A DNA stretch of 38,744 bases from Candidatus Duberdicusella sinuisediminis (GTDB lineage: Bacteria > Omnitrophota > Gorgyraeia > Duberdicusellales > Duberdicusellaceae), in contig QNCG01000003.1 of assembly GCA_003644445.1 (NCBI GenBank), forward strand, positions 1 through 38,744, in the 5' to 3' direction. Under the pieces are notes generated by a model, which was not told the DNA's origin, did not search any database, and worked only from the letters and a program-made list of their open reading frames with translations. Positions 7,587 to 18,544 of this stretch are shown in pieces (the stretch's first letter is position 1; each line of letters starts with the position of its first letter). The position numbers were made by a program, and so were the translations under genes.

Positions 7587-7939
7587 TCTTCCAGATTAAA
7601 TGCTCCCTTTATAAGATAAAATTCTAAACCTTCTCGGAATTTTACTACCGAAAGGACATCAAACCTTGCTCTAAGAGAAAATAAACCTTTCTGTTTAAGA
7701 TAACAGAAAGCGCACCTTTCTATTTTTTTTCTTTTGCTCTTACTTACTGCCTCCAGAGGTTCATATTTATAAGGGAAAGTTCTTCCCTTTACTTCTACAA
7801 AACAAAGAACTCCTTTATCTTTAGCTATTATATCAATCTCGCCTAAAAAACTACGAAAATTTCTTTCTAAGACCTTATAACCCCGCTGTTTGAGGTAATT
7901 AACTGCCAAGTCCTCAAAATAATCAAAAGAATCATTCAT
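7583..7939 (-). CDS. yraN: YraN family (UPF0102) nuclease-fold protein
   Basis: A 118-residue protein with the family core: LAVNYLKQRGYKVLERNFR, then GEIDIIAKDKGVLCFVEVKGR. The E-x-D...EVK arrangement is the Mrr/Holliday-junction-resolvase-like endonuclease fold. The biological role in bacteria is not settled. It overlaps rnhB by 8 bases and follows the conserved order trmD-rplS-rnhB-yraN seen in many bacteria, which supports the call. Confidence 0.9.
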   Translation of the reverse strand: MNDSFDYFEDLAVNYLKQRGYKVLERNFRSFLGEIDIIAKDKGVLCFVEVKGRTFPYKYEPLEAVSKSKRKKIERCAFCYLKQKGLFSLRARFDVLSVVKFREGLEFYLIKGAFNLEE

Positions 7940-8528
7940 AACCTAAGTTAAAAGAAAACCTATGGATGGGTGAAGGGCCTCTCTCTTTTAAAGAAAGGTA
8001 GTGTTCTTTAGTAGCATAACCTTTATGTTTAGAGAAATTCCAACCCGGAAATTTCTTATCATACCTTAACATTAACCTATCTCTATAGACCTTAGCCAAT
8101 ATAGAAGCTGATTGAACCTCTTTTATCCTCCTGTCTGCTGAGATAAGACAAAGGTGGTTGTATTTTTTATACTTGAAGAAAGGACCATCAATTATAAATA
8201 AAGTTTCTTCCTTATTAAATTTGCTTTTTCTAAGAAAATTTCTGATAGCCTTCAGGAAGGCCAACTGAGTAGCCCAAAATATATTCAACTTATCAATGGC
8301 GGTTTGAGAAACTATTCCAAAAGAGTAGATAGAAACTTTTTTAATCTGAGAATAAAGAAATTCTCTCCTTTTAGGAGTAAGCTGCTTGGAGTCTTTCAAA
8401 GAAGAAATCTTCTCTTTAAGATAGACGCAACTGGCTACCACTGGGCCACAGAGAGCACCTCTTCCTACTTCATCTACGCCCACTATCTTTAACTTTGTTC
8501 TTCGGTAGTCTCGGACTTTTTTAACCAT
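7932..8528 (-). CDS. rnhB: ribonuclease HII
   Basis: Removes RNA from RNA-DNA hybrids, including single ribonucleotides in DNA. The active-site acidic motif VDEVGRG is at residues 18-24, and IIDGP, SADRRIKEVQSASILAKVYRD and HKGYAT follow in the usual order. I use the ATG at 8528 (198 residues); a TTG one codon upstream is possible. No clear ribosome site precedes it, and the 48-base gap to rplS is AT-rich. The catalytic set looks complete. Confidence 0.95.
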   Translation of the reverse strand: MVKKVRDYRRTKLKIVGVDEVGRGALCGPVVASCVYLKEKISSLKDSKQLTPKRREFLYSQIKKVSIYSFGIVSQTAIDKLNIFWATQLAFLKAIRNFLRKSKFNKEETLFIIDGPFFKYKKYNHLCLISADRRIKEVQSASILAKVYRDRLMLRYDKKFPGWNFSKHKGYATKEHYLSLKERGPSPIHRFSFNLGYE

Positions 8529-8576
8529 CAAATGAAATAAAGAATATAAAGCCCGAAAACAAAAATATATTTTTTC

Positions 8577-8927
8577 TTATACCGTAGTTGCTTTCTTGCC
8601 TACTCTTCCCCTCAGATAATACAATCTTGCCCGGCGGGGTCTTCTTTTAGCTAACTGAACTATTTCTATCTTCTCTACCAGGGGCGAATAAAGAGGAAAA
8701 GTCATCTCCAAACCTTCTCCATAGGAGATCCTCCGGATGGTAAAACTCTTGCGATGAAGAGCACCTTGTATTTTCATTACAATCCCTTCTACTGAATGAA
8801 CCCTGCTCTTATCTTTCTCCTGAATCTTATAACTAACTCTTATAGTATCACCTACCTTAAACTCAGGAAAATCCTTTTTTAAGGAAGATTGCAATTCTTT
8901 TTCTACTTCTAATAGCTTGCCTCCCAT
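8577..8927 (-). CDS. rplS: 50S ribosomal protein L19
   Basis: A 116-residue ribosomal protein at the 30S-50S interface. Family features: FKVGDTIRVSYKI, the RVHSVEGIVMKIQG segment, FTIRRISYGEGLEMTFPLYSP and the basic C-terminus KRRPRRARLYYLRGRVGKKA. An excellent ribosome site (GGGAGG) precedes the ATG. It lies in the classic trmD-rplS-rnhB order, 16 bases after trmD. Confidence 0.97.
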   Translation of the reverse strand: MGGKLLEVEKELQSSLKKDFPEFKVGDTIRVSYKIQEKDKSRVHSVEGIVMKIQGALHRKSFTIRRISYGEGLEMTFPLYSPLVEKIEIVQLAKRRPRRARLYYLRGRVGKKATTV

Positions 8928-8943
8928 TTCTTACCTCCCGGTT

Positions 8944-9621
8944 TTAAGCTTTCTTTAATAAATCTGGCCTATTCTCCTTGGTCTTCTCTAAAGCTTTTTT
9001 CTTACGCCAAAGCTCAATTTTTTTATGGTTTCCTGACAACAAAACCTTAGGAACTCTCCATCCCCGAAAGACTCGAGGCTTGGTATAATGAGGCCAGTCT
9101 AACCTGCCCTCTTCAAAACTCTCTTTTTCTATTGATTTTTTATCGCCTACTGCTCCCGGTAATAAGCGGGCTAAAACATCTACTAAAACCATAGCCGGAA
9201 TTTCTCCTCCCGAAAGAATATAGTCGCCAATTGATAGTTCTTCGTCAGCTAAATATTTAGCCACTCGCTCATCAACACCTTCATAGCGTCCACAAATAAG
9301 AATAAGTTGCTTGTATTTTAGAAATTGCTTGGCTCTTTTTTGAGTAAGAACTCTACCCTGTGGGCTTAAAAGAATTACCCTTGATTTCTTATCTGAAATT
9401 ACTGACTCTACTGCCTTAAATATCGGCTCGCACCTTAATACCATCCCCGCTCCTCCTCCATAAGGGGGAGCATCAACCTTTTTATGTTTACCTTTAGTAA
9501 AATCTCTAAGGTTATGGACGTAAATATTCAAAAGTTTTTTTTCTTGAGCAATCCTTACTATGCCTTCAGTAAAAACTGTAGAAAACATTTGAGGAAATAT
9601 AGTAATTATATCTATTCTCAT
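8944..9621 (-). CDS. trmD: tRNA (guanine37-N1)-methyltransferase
   Basis: SAM-dependent methylation of G37 in tRNAs that read CNN codons, which prevents +1 frameshifting. Motifs: IDIITIFPQMF at the start, PYGGGAGMVLRCEPI, and the SAM trefoil-knot loops ICGRYEGVDERV and LSIGDYILSGGE, then the GRLDWPHYTKP tail motif. 225 residues is typical. The upstream partners rpsP and rimM, often present, are not here; tgt precedes it instead. Confidence 0.97.
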   Translation of the reverse strand: MRIDIITIFPQMFSTVFTEGIVRIAQEKKLLNIYVHNLRDFTKGKHKKVDAPPYGGGAGMVLRCEPIFKAVESVISDKKSRVILLSPQGRVLTQKRAKQFLKYKQLILICGRYEGVDERVAKYLADEELSIGDYILSGGEIPAMVLVDVLARLLPGAVGDKKSIEKESFEEGRLDWPHYTKPRVFRGWRVPKVLLSGNHKKIELWRKKKALEKTKENRPDLLKKA

Positions 9622-9623
9622 AA

Positions 9624-10996
<1,373 letters not shown>

Positions 10997-10999
10997 TCT

Positions 11000-12046
11000 T
11001 TAAAATAACTTTTGTTGGACTTCTTTGTCGTAAGGAATACCCAGATGTCTGTAAGCTAATTCTGTAGCTATTCTTCCTCGAGGAGAACGCTTTACAAAGC
11101 CAATTTTTAGAAGATAGGGCTCAATTATATCTATTAAAGTATCTTGTTCTTCTCCTAAACTTGCCGAAAGAGCTTCTACTCCGGCCGGACCTCCTTTGTA
11201 AATTTCGATTAAGACTTTAAGGTACTTCCTGTCTAACTCTCCTAACCCCCTCTCATCAATCTTAAGAAAGCTCAAAGCCTTCTCTACCGTAGAAGTTTCA
11301 ATCTTCCCCTTCTCTTTAACCTGAGAATAATCTCTTACTCTTCTCAATAGCCGGTTAGCAATCCGGGGAGTGCCTCTTGCTCTCTTAGCTATCTCTAAAG
11401 CTGAAGGTCTATCAATCTTTACTTCCAGTATCTTGGCTGAACGCTCAATCACTAAAGTTAAATCTTCCTCACTATAGAAATCAAAATGAAAAAATAAACC
11501 AAACCTTCCCCTCAAAGGAGCACTTAAAAGCCCCTCGCGGGTAGTAGCCCCAATAAGGGTGAAGGGTTTAAGATTAAATTTTATACTTTTAGCGTAAGGG
11601 CCCTTGTCAATTACAAAATCTATTTGGAAATTCTCCATTGCTGGATATAAAAATTCCTCAACAACCTTGGAAAGGCGGTGAATTTCGTCAATAAATAAAA
11701 TATCTCCTCTTTCTAAATTAGTAAGTATACCTATTAAATCTCCAGCCCGCTCAATAGCCGGCCCAGAAGTAGCCATCACTTTTGAGGAAAGTTCGTGAGC
11801 TATACAGTAAGCAAGAGAGGTTTTCCCTAATCCCGGAGGGCCGGAAAGTAAAATATGTTCTAAGGGCTCAGACCTCTTCTTAGCTGCCTCTATAGCTATC
11901 TTTAAAGAAGAAACTATATCTTTCTGACCCACAAAATCAGAAAGATTCCGAGGTCTTAAAGAAAGATTAAACACGAAATCTTCGTCGGTCTCGGGAGGAA
12001 TCCCATTTTTTTTGAGTTCTATTTCTCTTTCCTTAAACTTAGACAT
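11000..12046 (-). CDS. ruvB: Holliday junction branch migration ATPase RuvB
   Basis: Hexameric AAA+ motor that drives branch migration with RuvA. Walker A GPPGLGKT (69-76), Walker B FIDEIHRL, sensor 1 GATTREGLLS, arginine-finger region APLRGRFG, and the C-terminal winged helix with GPAGVEALSASLGEE and FVKRSPRGR. 348 residues is normal. The start overlaps scpA by 8 bases. ruvA and ruvC are not in the window. Confidence 0.97.
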   Translation of the reverse strand: MSKFKEREIELKKNGIPPETDEDFVFNLSLRPRNLSDFVGQKDIVSSLKIAIEAAKKRSEPLEHILLSGPPGLGKTSLAYCIAHELSSKVMATSGPAIERAGDLIGILTNLERGDILFIDEIHRLSKVVEEFLYPAMENFQIDFVIDKGPYAKSIKFNLKPFTLIGATTREGLLSAPLRGRFGLFFHFDFYSEEDLTLVIERSAKILEVKIDRPSALEIAKRARGTPRIANRLLRRVRDYSQVKEKGKIETSTVEKALSFLKIDERGLGELDRKYLKVLIEIYKGGPAGVEALSASLGEEQDTLIDIIEPYLLKIGFVKRSPRGRIATELAYRHLGIPYDKEVQQKLF

Positions 12047-12752
12047 AAGCCTTATTAAACCTGGTAATTACTATCTTCCCAAACAGACCTTCCTGAAAAA
12101 CCGAAATCTCTTTAAGGCGGATAAGCTCTAATATCGCTAAAAAGAGAGCAACTATCTCCAGTTTATTCTTAGCTTTCTTAAAAAGTTCGCTCAATTCAAC
12201 TTTCTCTTCTACTAAAAGAAGGTGGAGTATATCATGAATCTTCTCTTCCACAGTAAACTCATCTTTTATAACTTCTAAAAACACCTCCTTAGGGATATCC
12301 TTTAAGGCAGCCTTAAAAGCAGAAATTAAATCAAAGATGCTGGCTTCAAAATAAATTTCCTCAGGGTTATAATTTAGTAAGCTGTCAGGTCTTCTTAAAT
12401 ATTTAAGACGTTCTGCTTCTTTTTCTTTTAAAAATTTAGCTGCTTGTTTATATTTTTGATATTCTAAAAGTTTTCTCACCAGTTCCTGCCGGGGGTCTTC
12501 CTCTTCAGTTATTTCTTCAGAAGTAGGGGGTTTAGGTATAAGCAACCGAGACTTTATCTGAATCAAAGTAGCTGCCATAACTAAATACTCCGAAGCTATA
12601 TTTATATCCAACAACTTCATTAATTCTAAATATTCTAAGTACTGCTGTAAAACTAAAGCTATAGGAATATCTTTTATATCGATGTGATTCTTTCTAATGA
12701 GATAAAGAAGCAAATCTAAAGGTCCTTCAAATATCTCCAGCTTTATTTTCAT
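12039..12752 (-). CDS. scpA: segregation and condensation protein A
   Basis: Kleisin subunit that bridges SMC heads in chromosome condensation. The N-terminus FEGPLDLLLYLIRKNHIDI is the family signature; AATLIQIKSRLLIPKP and a C-terminal winged-helix-like segment ending in GKIVITRF follow. 237 residues fits the family. The start overlaps the trpS stop as ATGA. The usual partner scpB is not adjacent. Confidence 0.94.
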   Translation of the reverse strand: MKIKLEIFEGPLDLLLYLIRKNHIDIKDIPIALVLQQYLEYLELMKLLDINIASEYLVMAATLIQIKSRLLIPKPPTSEEITEEEDPRQELVRKLLEYQKYKQAAKFLKEKEAERLKYLRRPDSLLNYNPEEIYFEASIFDLISAFKAALKDIPKEVFLEVIKDEFTVEEKIHDILHLLLVEEKVELSELFKKAKNKLEIVALFLAILELIRLKEISVFQEGLFGKIVITRFNKAYV

Positions 12753-13741
12753 AAACCTATTATCTTCTTTACCTGGGCTAAAGTTTTCTTTGCTTCTTGA
12801 GAAGCCTTCTCTCTTCCTTCCTCTATAAGAGACAACAACTTTTCTCTATCTTGAAGAAGGGCCTTCTTTTTTTCTCTCTTAGGAGTTATAAACTTACAAA
12901 ATTCTTCAGCTAAGATAGATTTACACTCTGTACAGCCTTTTTCTGCCTGAGTACACCAATTAAATACCTCTTCCTGATAAACAGGGAAAAATGCTTTATA
13001 GTAAGAATAAACATTACAAACCTCAGGCCTGCCAGGGTCTTTGCGCCTTATCCTTTGGGGGTCAGTAAACATACTCATTACTTTCTCTTTTATAATCGAG
13101 TCTTCTTCAGAAAGGTAGATACAATTATTATAGCTCTTACTCATCTTCCTCCCATCTAAACCTAATAACCTTCGAACTTCAGTTAAAATAGGTTGAGGCT
13201 CAGGAAATATTTCCTGGTGATAAATAAAATGAAATCTCCTGAGAATCTGGCGGGTTAGTTCTAAATGAGGTAGTTGATCCTCTCCTACTGGAACAAAGTC
13301 AGCTTTGTAAATCAGAATATCTGAAGCCTGAAGTACCGGATAACCCAAAAAGGCATGGGTATTGATTTCTTTGGTCTTAAGTTGAGAAATCTGTTCCTTA
13401 AAAGTAGGGCATCTATACAACCAGCCTAAAGGAGTAAGCACAGAGAAGACCATAAACAGCTCCAGATGTTCTTTTACTTCAGACTGAATAAATATTACCG
13501 CTTCCTCAGGAGAAATTCCCCAACTCAACCAGTCAGCTATGTTATCTAAAGTTGTCTCTCTTATTGAAGTAGGGTCTTTATATTCGCTCATTAAAGCGTG
13601 CCAGTCAGCTACCATAAAAAAACACTCATATTCTTTCTGGAGCTCTACCCATTTAGAAAGAGTACCGGCCCAATGGCCTAAATGAAGTTTTCCTGTAGGG
13701 CGCATCCCGCTTAATACTCTCTTTTTGCCCTTTTCTCCCAT
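12749..13741 (-). CDS. trpS: tryptophanyl-tRNA synthetase
   Basis: Class I synthetase charging tRNA-Trp. HLGH class signature at residues 20-23 (within SGMRPTGKLHLGHWAG), the second signature GRKMSKS near residue 200, and YPVLQASDILIYKAD and GEDQLPHLELTR from the Trp/ATP pocket. The length of 330 is normal. It follows infB by 9 bases and is coupled to scpA downstream. Confidence 0.97.
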   Translation of the reverse strand: MGEKGKKRVLSGMRPTGKLHLGHWAGTLSKWVELQKEYECFFMVADWHALMSEYKDPTSIRETTLDNIADWLSWGISPEEAVIFIQSEVKEHLELFMVFSVLTPLGWLYRCPTFKEQISQLKTKEINTHAFLGYPVLQASDILIYKADFVPVGEDQLPHLELTRQILRRFHFIYHQEIFPEPQPILTEVRRLLGLDGRKMSKSYNNCIYLSEEDSIIKEKVMSMFTDPQRIRRKDPGRPEVCNVYSYYKAFFPVYQEEVFNWCTQAEKGCTECKSILAEEFCKFITPKREKKKALLQDREKLLSLIEEGREKASQEAKKTLAQVKKIIGL

Positions 13742-13750
13742 CTCTTATAA

Positions 13751-15664
13751 TTAAATTTGAATCTTGCGGGTTTTAGTTTCTTCAGTGAAAACTTCAATCA
13801 CATCTTCTTCTTTAATATCATTAAAACCTACTCCTATCCCACACTCAAAACCTTCTAAAACCTCTCGGACATCATCTTTAAATCTCTTAAGAGAAGAAAC
13901 TCTTCCTTCAAAAACTACCTCTCCTGTTCTTAAAACTCTGCAAAAAGCATTCCTCAATATCCTGCCTTTCTCCACTATACAGCCAGCAATCACGCCGGCT
14001 TTAGAAAGCTTAAATACCTTCTTCACTTTAGCTCTTCCTAAGAAGACTCGCTCTATCTTAGGCTCAAGCAACCCTTCTAAGGCTGATTTTACTTCCGATA
14101 TTAATTCGTAGATAATCTGATAAGTCTTAATCTGAATATTTTTTTCCTGAGCCTTTTTAGAGGCTTGAGGTTCTACATTTACTTTAAACCCTAATATTAA
14201 AGCATCAGAAGCATCAGCTAATATTACATCAGAAAGATTAACCACCCCGACCCCCTTATGAAGAATCTTAATCTCTATAGAGGGAACTTCTATCTTTTTT
14301 AAGATATCTTCAATTGCCTCTAAAGTTCCATAAGTATCAGCCTTTATAATTACTCTGAATTCTTTAAGTTCTTGTTTTTTAATCTTCTCATAGATATTCT
14401 CTAATCTTACATGTTCAGGAATTACTTTTTTCTCTTTCTTCCCTCTTCTCTTCTCCACAATCCTAATTGCCTCTTTCTCCTCAGGAACAACTATAAACCT
14501 TTCTCCAGCAGAAACTAATCCTCCCAAACCCACTAATTCCACCGGCATAGAAGGATAGGCTTCTTTTAAAGAATTACCTCGGTCATCTCTCAGCAACCTC
14601 ACTCTACCCCATTGATCAGCACAAACTACAACATCTCCTACCCTGAAAGTACCCTGTTGAACTATTACTGTTGCTATTGGACCCAACCCTTTAGAAAGTT
14701 TTGCCTCTAATACTACTCCTAAGGCCGGACGCTGATAATCTGCCTTTAACTCCAGCAATTCTGCCTCTAAAAGGAGCATTTCTAAAAGTTCATCTATTCC
14801 CTCCCCTGTCTTGGCTGAAACTAAAACTGTGGTAGTTTGACCCCCCCAGTCTTCAGGGCTAAGTCCTAATTTAGAAAGTTGCTGTTTTACCATATCGGGT
14901 TGAGCCTGAGGTTTGTCTATCTTGTTTATAGCCACTACTATGGGCACACCCGCAGCTTTAGCGTGGCTTATAGCCTCTTCAGTCTGAGGTTTTACTCCTT
15001 CATCAGCAGCCACTACTAAAACTACGATATCAGTAAGATTAGCCCCTCTGGCTCGCATAGAAGTAAAAGTTTCATGACCGGGAGTATCAATAAAAGTAAT
15101 CTTACCCTTAGGAGTCTCTACCTGATAAGCTCCTATGTGCTGGGTAATTCCACCTGTCTCCTTCTCAGTAAGTCTGGACTTTCGGATAAAATCTAAAAGA
15201 GAGGTTTTGCCGTGGTCAATATGTCCCATAAGGGTGACTACCGGGGGCCGGGGTTTAGCTCTGCTTTCGTCAAGAATCTCTCTTTCAATTAGCTCTTCTT
15301 CTAAAGAAGTCTTTTCTTTAAGAGTAAATCCTAACTGGTAAGCTAAATCCTTAGCTAATTCTTGGTCTATATTCTGGTTTATATTTAAAAACTTTCCCTT
15401 CCTAAGAAGGAGTTGAACGATTTCCGAAGGCTTCTTACCCAGTTTTACTGAAAAATCCTTAACAGTAAGAGGAAATTCCACCTCCACAATATTTTTACTA
15501 ATCTCTTTCTCTTTAAGACCTTTAAATTCTTCCTTAATAATCTGGGCGGTTTCTTCATCTATAATAGAAAGGTGGCTTTTAACTGGAAAATTCATCTCTT
15601 TAAGTTTTTTAAGAAACTCTTTAGAATCTAAGCCTAATTCTTTTGCTAACTCATAAACTCTCAT
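13751..15664 (-). CDS. infB: translation initiation factor IF-2
   Basis: GTPase that places initiator tRNA on the 30S subunit. Two IF2_N-type segments (about 1-48 and 62-113), then the G domain with G1 GHIDHGKT (147-154), G3 DTPGH (193-197) and G4 NKID (247-250), followed by the beta-barrel and C-terminal tRNA-binding domains. At 637 residues it is a short form, lacking the long linker of enteric IF-2. G1 has Ile where most have Val (GHVDHGKT). The start overlaps the nusA stop as ATGA, in the usual rimP-nusA-infB order. Confidence 0.97.
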   Translation of the reverse strand: MRVYELAKELGLDSKEFLKKLKEMNFPVKSHLSIIDEETAQIIKEEFKGLKEKEISKNIVEVEFPLTVKDFSVKLGKKPSEIVQLLLRKGKFLNINQNIDQELAKDLAYQLGFTLKEKTSLEEELIEREILDESRAKPRPPVVTLMGHIDHGKTSLLDFIRKSRLTEKETGGITQHIGAYQVETPKGKITFIDTPGHETFTSMRARGANLTDIVVLVVAADEGVKPQTEEAISHAKAAGVPIVVAINKIDKPQAQPDMVKQQLSKLGLSPEDWGGQTTTVLVSAKTGEGIDELLEMLLLEAELLELKADYQRPALGVVLEAKLSKGLGPIATVIVQQGTFRVGDVVVCADQWGRVRLLRDDRGNSLKEAYPSMPVELVGLGGLVSAGERFIVVPEEKEAIRIVEKRRGKKEKKVIPEHVRLENIYEKIKKQELKEFRVIIKADTYGTLEAIEDILKKIEVPSIEIKILHKGVGVVNLSDVILADASDALILGFKVNVEPQASKKAQEKNIQIKTYQIIYELISEVKSALEGLLEPKIERVFLGRAKVKKVFKLSKAGVIAGCIVEKGRILRNAFCRVLRTGEVVFEGRVSSLKRFKDDVREVLEGFECGIGVGFNDIKEEDVIEVFTEETKTRKIQI

Positions 15665-16797
15665 CTTTCCAACATCTTTTTAGCCTGCTCAATAATCTCC
15701 TGGGCCTTTTTCTTACCTATCCCTTTTATCTGGGATAAATCCTTAATGTCAGCCCTAGCTAAGGAATCTAAACTTTGAAAACCTGCTTTTATTAAGTTCT
15801 CTACAGTGTGAGTTCCTACTCCTTTCAACTTATTGAGTTCTTCTGCTTCTTTCTTTATCTCCTCTTTAGAGCGGATATCCAATTCCCAACCAGTAAGTCG
15901 GGAAGCCAACCTTACATTTTGACCGCCTTTACCAATGGCCAATGAAAGCTGGCTTTTATCCACTACTACTAAGGCTCTCTTCTCTCTTTTATTTAGAACT
16001 ATCTTACTCACTTCAGCAGGAGAGAGGCTTTCTCTTATAAACTTCTGAGGGTCTTCTGAATATCTAACTATATCTATTTTTTCTCCTTTTAACTCTTGAA
16101 CGATATTCTTTACCCGCGAGCCTCTCATCCCCACACAGGCTCCTACACAATCTACCTTATCGTCTTTAGAATAAACTGCAATCTTAGTTCTATCCCCTGG
16201 GTCTCTGGCTATAGACTTTATCTCTACAATCCCTTCGTAAATTTCAGGAACCTCCAGTTCAAATAATTTTTTAACAAAATTAGCCATCCTTCGGGAAGCT
16301 ATAACTTGGGGGGTCCTATCTTTTTTTACTTCTAAACAATAGGCTCTCACTCTTTCTCCTAATTTGAAACTATCTAAAGGAGAAAGTTCTCTCTTGGGAA
16401 TAATTGCCTCAGTCTTCCCCAAAAGGTCTAAAACAACCCCGGCTTTCTCAAACCTATAAACAGAGCCAGAAATAAGTGAACCTACTTTGTCTTTAAACTC
16501 ATTAAAAATAACCTCTTTTTCTGCTTCTCTAATTTTCTGAATTATAACCTGTTTAGCAGTCTGGGCAGCAATTCGGGCTAAACTTTCGGAAAGAATCTCT
16601 TCACCCCCCACAAAGGCCCTAATCTTTCCATTTTTAGGGTCAATCTTTACAGAAATTTCAGCCGAAGGATTGGTTATTTTAGCAATCTTCTTAGCCGCTA
16701 CAACTAAAGCTTGTTCTATAGCTTGGATAAGCTTTTCCTTCTGAATACCCTTCTCTCTTTCTATCTGTTCCAGTATTGCTAATAACTCTCCATCCAT
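15661..16797 (-). CDS. nusA: transcription termination/antitermination factor NusA
   Basis: Modulates RNA polymerase pausing, termination and antitermination. Domains in order: N-terminal polymerase-binding domain (1-120), S1 (VGSLISGSVYRFEKAGVVLDL), KH1 and KH2 (DCVGACVGMRGSRVKNIVQEL; VDKSQLSLAIGKGGQNVRLA), then a C-terminal helix-hairpin-helix segment with LKGVGTHTVENLIKAGF and IKGIGKKKAQEII. 378 residues is within family range. It sits 2 bases from the rimP stop. Confidence 0.96.
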   Translation of the reverse strand: MDGELLAILEQIEREKGIQKEKLIQAIEQALVVAAKKIAKITNPSAEISVKIDPKNGKIRAFVGGEEILSESLARIAAQTAKQVIIQKIREAEKEVIFNEFKDKVGSLISGSVYRFEKAGVVLDLLGKTEAIIPKRELSPLDSFKLGERVRAYCLEVKKDRTPQVIASRRMANFVKKLFELEVPEIYEGIVEIKSIARDPGDRTKIAVYSKDDKVDCVGACVGMRGSRVKNIVQELKGEKIDIVRYSEDPQKFIRESLSPAEVSKIVLNKREKRALVVVDKSQLSLAIGKGGQNVRLASRLTGWELDIRSKEEIKKEAEELNKLKGVGTHTVENLIKAGFQSLDSLARADIKDLSQIKGIGKKKAQEIIEQAKKMLER

Positions 16798-16799
16798 TT

Positions 16800-17291
16800 T
16801 TATTCCTCCTCAGAATTGCTCCTATAATTTACTCTCTGGGTAGCTTTTCTAATCTTAACTAAAGGAATAGGTAAATTCCCCTCCCTTGTTTCTAAGAGAA
16901 CTTCTCCTTTGAATACATCTATTCCAGAAACCTTGCCTTGAATAGGCTTTTTAAAGTCTTGGCCCTGAAACCAAACATTAATTTCTCTTCCTCTTACTCT
17001 CAAAAAATCCTTAAGAGTCTTGAGTTCCCTCTTAATTCCCGGAGAAGAAACTTCTAAAATAAAAGGACTCTCTAAAAAATCTTCCTTGTCTAAATAATCA
17101 GATAATTTTTTGTTTATATATTGGCAATCCTCTAAAGTTATACCTCCTTCTTTAAAGTCTATTAATATCCTCAAGAAAAGTCTTCCCTTATTATAGAAGA
17201 GTTTAAGTTCAAAAACTTCAAACCCTTCTTTTTCCACGAGAGGAGTAATTTTCTTCCTAAGAAAAGCCTGTTTTTCTTGTAGGGAATTCAT
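16800..17291 (-). CDS. rimP: ribosome maturation factor RimP
   Basis: Assists 30S subunit assembly. The 163-residue protein carries the family segments GFEVFELKLFYNKGRLFLRILID, the ITLEDCQYINKKLSDYLD helix and ILEVSSPGIKRELKT. It is the first gene of the conserved rimP-nusA-infB trio. Its ATG overlaps the stop of the upstream CpaF-type ATPase as ATGA, which couples translation factors to a secretion-type ATPase. Confidence 0.92.
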   Translation of the reverse strand: MNSLQEKQAFLRKKITPLVEKEGFEVFELKLFYNKGRLFLRILIDFKEGGITLEDCQYINKKLSDYLDKEDFLESPFILEVSSPGIKRELKTLKDFLRVRGREINVWFQGQDFKKPIQGKVSGIDVFKGEVLLETREGNLPIPLVKIRKATQRVNYRSNSEEE

Positions 17292-18544
17292 CCAAAAAAA
17301 TCTTTACCTGTCCTAACTTTAATCTTATTTCGGAAAGAAGGAATATATCCGGTGAATTCTCCTTTAAGAGTTTCTTTGTCCTCTTTGAACTCTGTTTTTA
17401 ATGAAAATATATCCTTAACTTTATAGTCCCCTTGTTCATAGACAACTTCGGAAATTTGAGAAATTACTCTCCTGCCTTGCAAAGTTCTTTTAAGATGAAT
17501 TACCAAGTCTACCCCCCTACTCAAGAACCTTTTTATTACCTCTGCTTGAATATTGGGTTTAGCCATTAAACCTAAAGTTTCTAACCGAATTAAAGCATCG
17601 AAAGTATCGTTGGCATGAAGTGTACACATAGAACCTTCATGCCCAGTATTTATAGCCTGTAAAAAATAGAAAACTTCCTCTCCCCTTACCTCTCCTATAA
17701 TTATTCTATCGGGCCTTAAGTGGAGAGAAAGTCTAACCAAATCGTAAAGGGTAATTTCACCCTTACCCTCTATATTAGGAGAACGGGTAAGGAGTTTTAA
17801 AAAGTGGAAGTCCTCAGAAAGAGAAAGTTCCTCGGTATCCTCAATTATTATCATCCTCTCATTATTGGGTACAAATCTTAGAAGGGTATTAAGAAGAGTA
17901 GTCTTGCCTGCTCCGGTTGAACCGGTTATTAGGATATTAAGACGGGATTTTACGCTTAATTCTAAAAAGTCTAATACTTCAGGAGTCAAGGTTCCTAAAT
18001 TTATTAGATCCTGAGGTTGAAACGCTTCTGCAGTAAACTTTCTTATACAGATAGAAGGCGAAATAGACACCGGAGGAATTACTGCTGTTACTCTTGAACC
18101 GTCATCTAGTCTAAAATCCACAAAAGGAGAAAACTGGTCTATCCTTCTAGAACTGCCAGTCAACATCCTTTCAATTATAGTTTTTATCTCCTCAGCACTC
18201 TTAAAATTTAGCTCTACTCTCTTTAATTCACCCCCTTTCTCAATAAATACCTGAAAAGGACTATTTACCAAAATATCAGTAATTAAGGGGTCTTTCATCA
18301 AATCTTCTAAACCTCCATAGCCTATAACTTCAGAGACAATCTCTAAAGAGAAGTTATCTAACTCTTGCTCTGATAGAACTAATTTAGACTTATTAACAAT
18401 CTTTCTTAGAATATTATCTGATATTTCTTTAACTGCTTTTCTTCTTAAATCCTCTTTTAAAGAAAGAATTTTTTCTTTATTATCAAATATTCTTTCTTTC
18501 AATTCTCTCTTGGCCTTCTCTTTAATTAAATTTAACTCTTCCAT
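17288..18544 (-). CDS. cpaF: CpaF/TadA-type secretion ATPase (paralogue 1)
   Basis: A 418-residue cytoplasmic ATPase of the type II/IV secretion superfamily, TadA/CpaF branch, which normally powers tight-adherence (Flp) pili. Features: N-terminal coiled-coil-like lead, LITDILVNSPFQVFIEKGG (88-106), Walker A GSTGAGKTT (208-216), the IIIEDTEEL Asp/Glu box (232-240), and VRGEEVFYFLQAINTGHEGS with the TLHAN His box. All catalytic motifs look intact. The ATG lies 23 bases inside the end of proS, with AAGGGA five bases upstream. No TadB, TadC, pilin or secretin gene is nearby, so its partner is unknown. A second paralogue lies on the other side of proS. Confidence 0.9.
   Translation of the reverse strand: MEELNLIKEKAKRELKERIFDNKEKILSLKEDLRRKAVKEISDNILRKIVNKSKLVLSEQELDNFSLEIVSEVIGYGGLEDLMKDPLITDILVNSPFQVFIEKGGELKRVELNFKSAEEIKTIIERMLTGSSRRIDQFSPFVDFRLDDGSRVTAVIPPVSISPSICIRKFTAEAFQPQDLINLGTLTPEVLDFLELSVKSRLNILITGSTGAGKTTLLNTLLRFVPNNERMIIIEDTEELSLSEDFHFLKLLTRSPNIEGKGEITLYDLVRLSLHLRPDRIIIGEVRGEEVFYFLQAINTGHEGSMCTLHANDTFDALIRLETLGLMAKPNIQAEVIKRFLSRGVDLVIHLKRTLQGRRVISQISEVVYEQGDYKVKDIFSLKTEFKEDKETLKGEFTGYIPSFRNKIKVRTGKDFFG

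Noticed and set aside
8561-8574. AT-only palindrome AAAAATATATTTTT between rnhB and rplS
   Set aside because: Too AT-rich and short to be distinguished from chance in this composition; no adjacent promoter or terminator logic.
13764-14111. Plus-strand open frame of 115 codons opposite infB
   Set aside because: It is the shadow of the infB C-terminal coding sequence; composition is low-complexity Ser/Leu/Thr, with no family resemblance.
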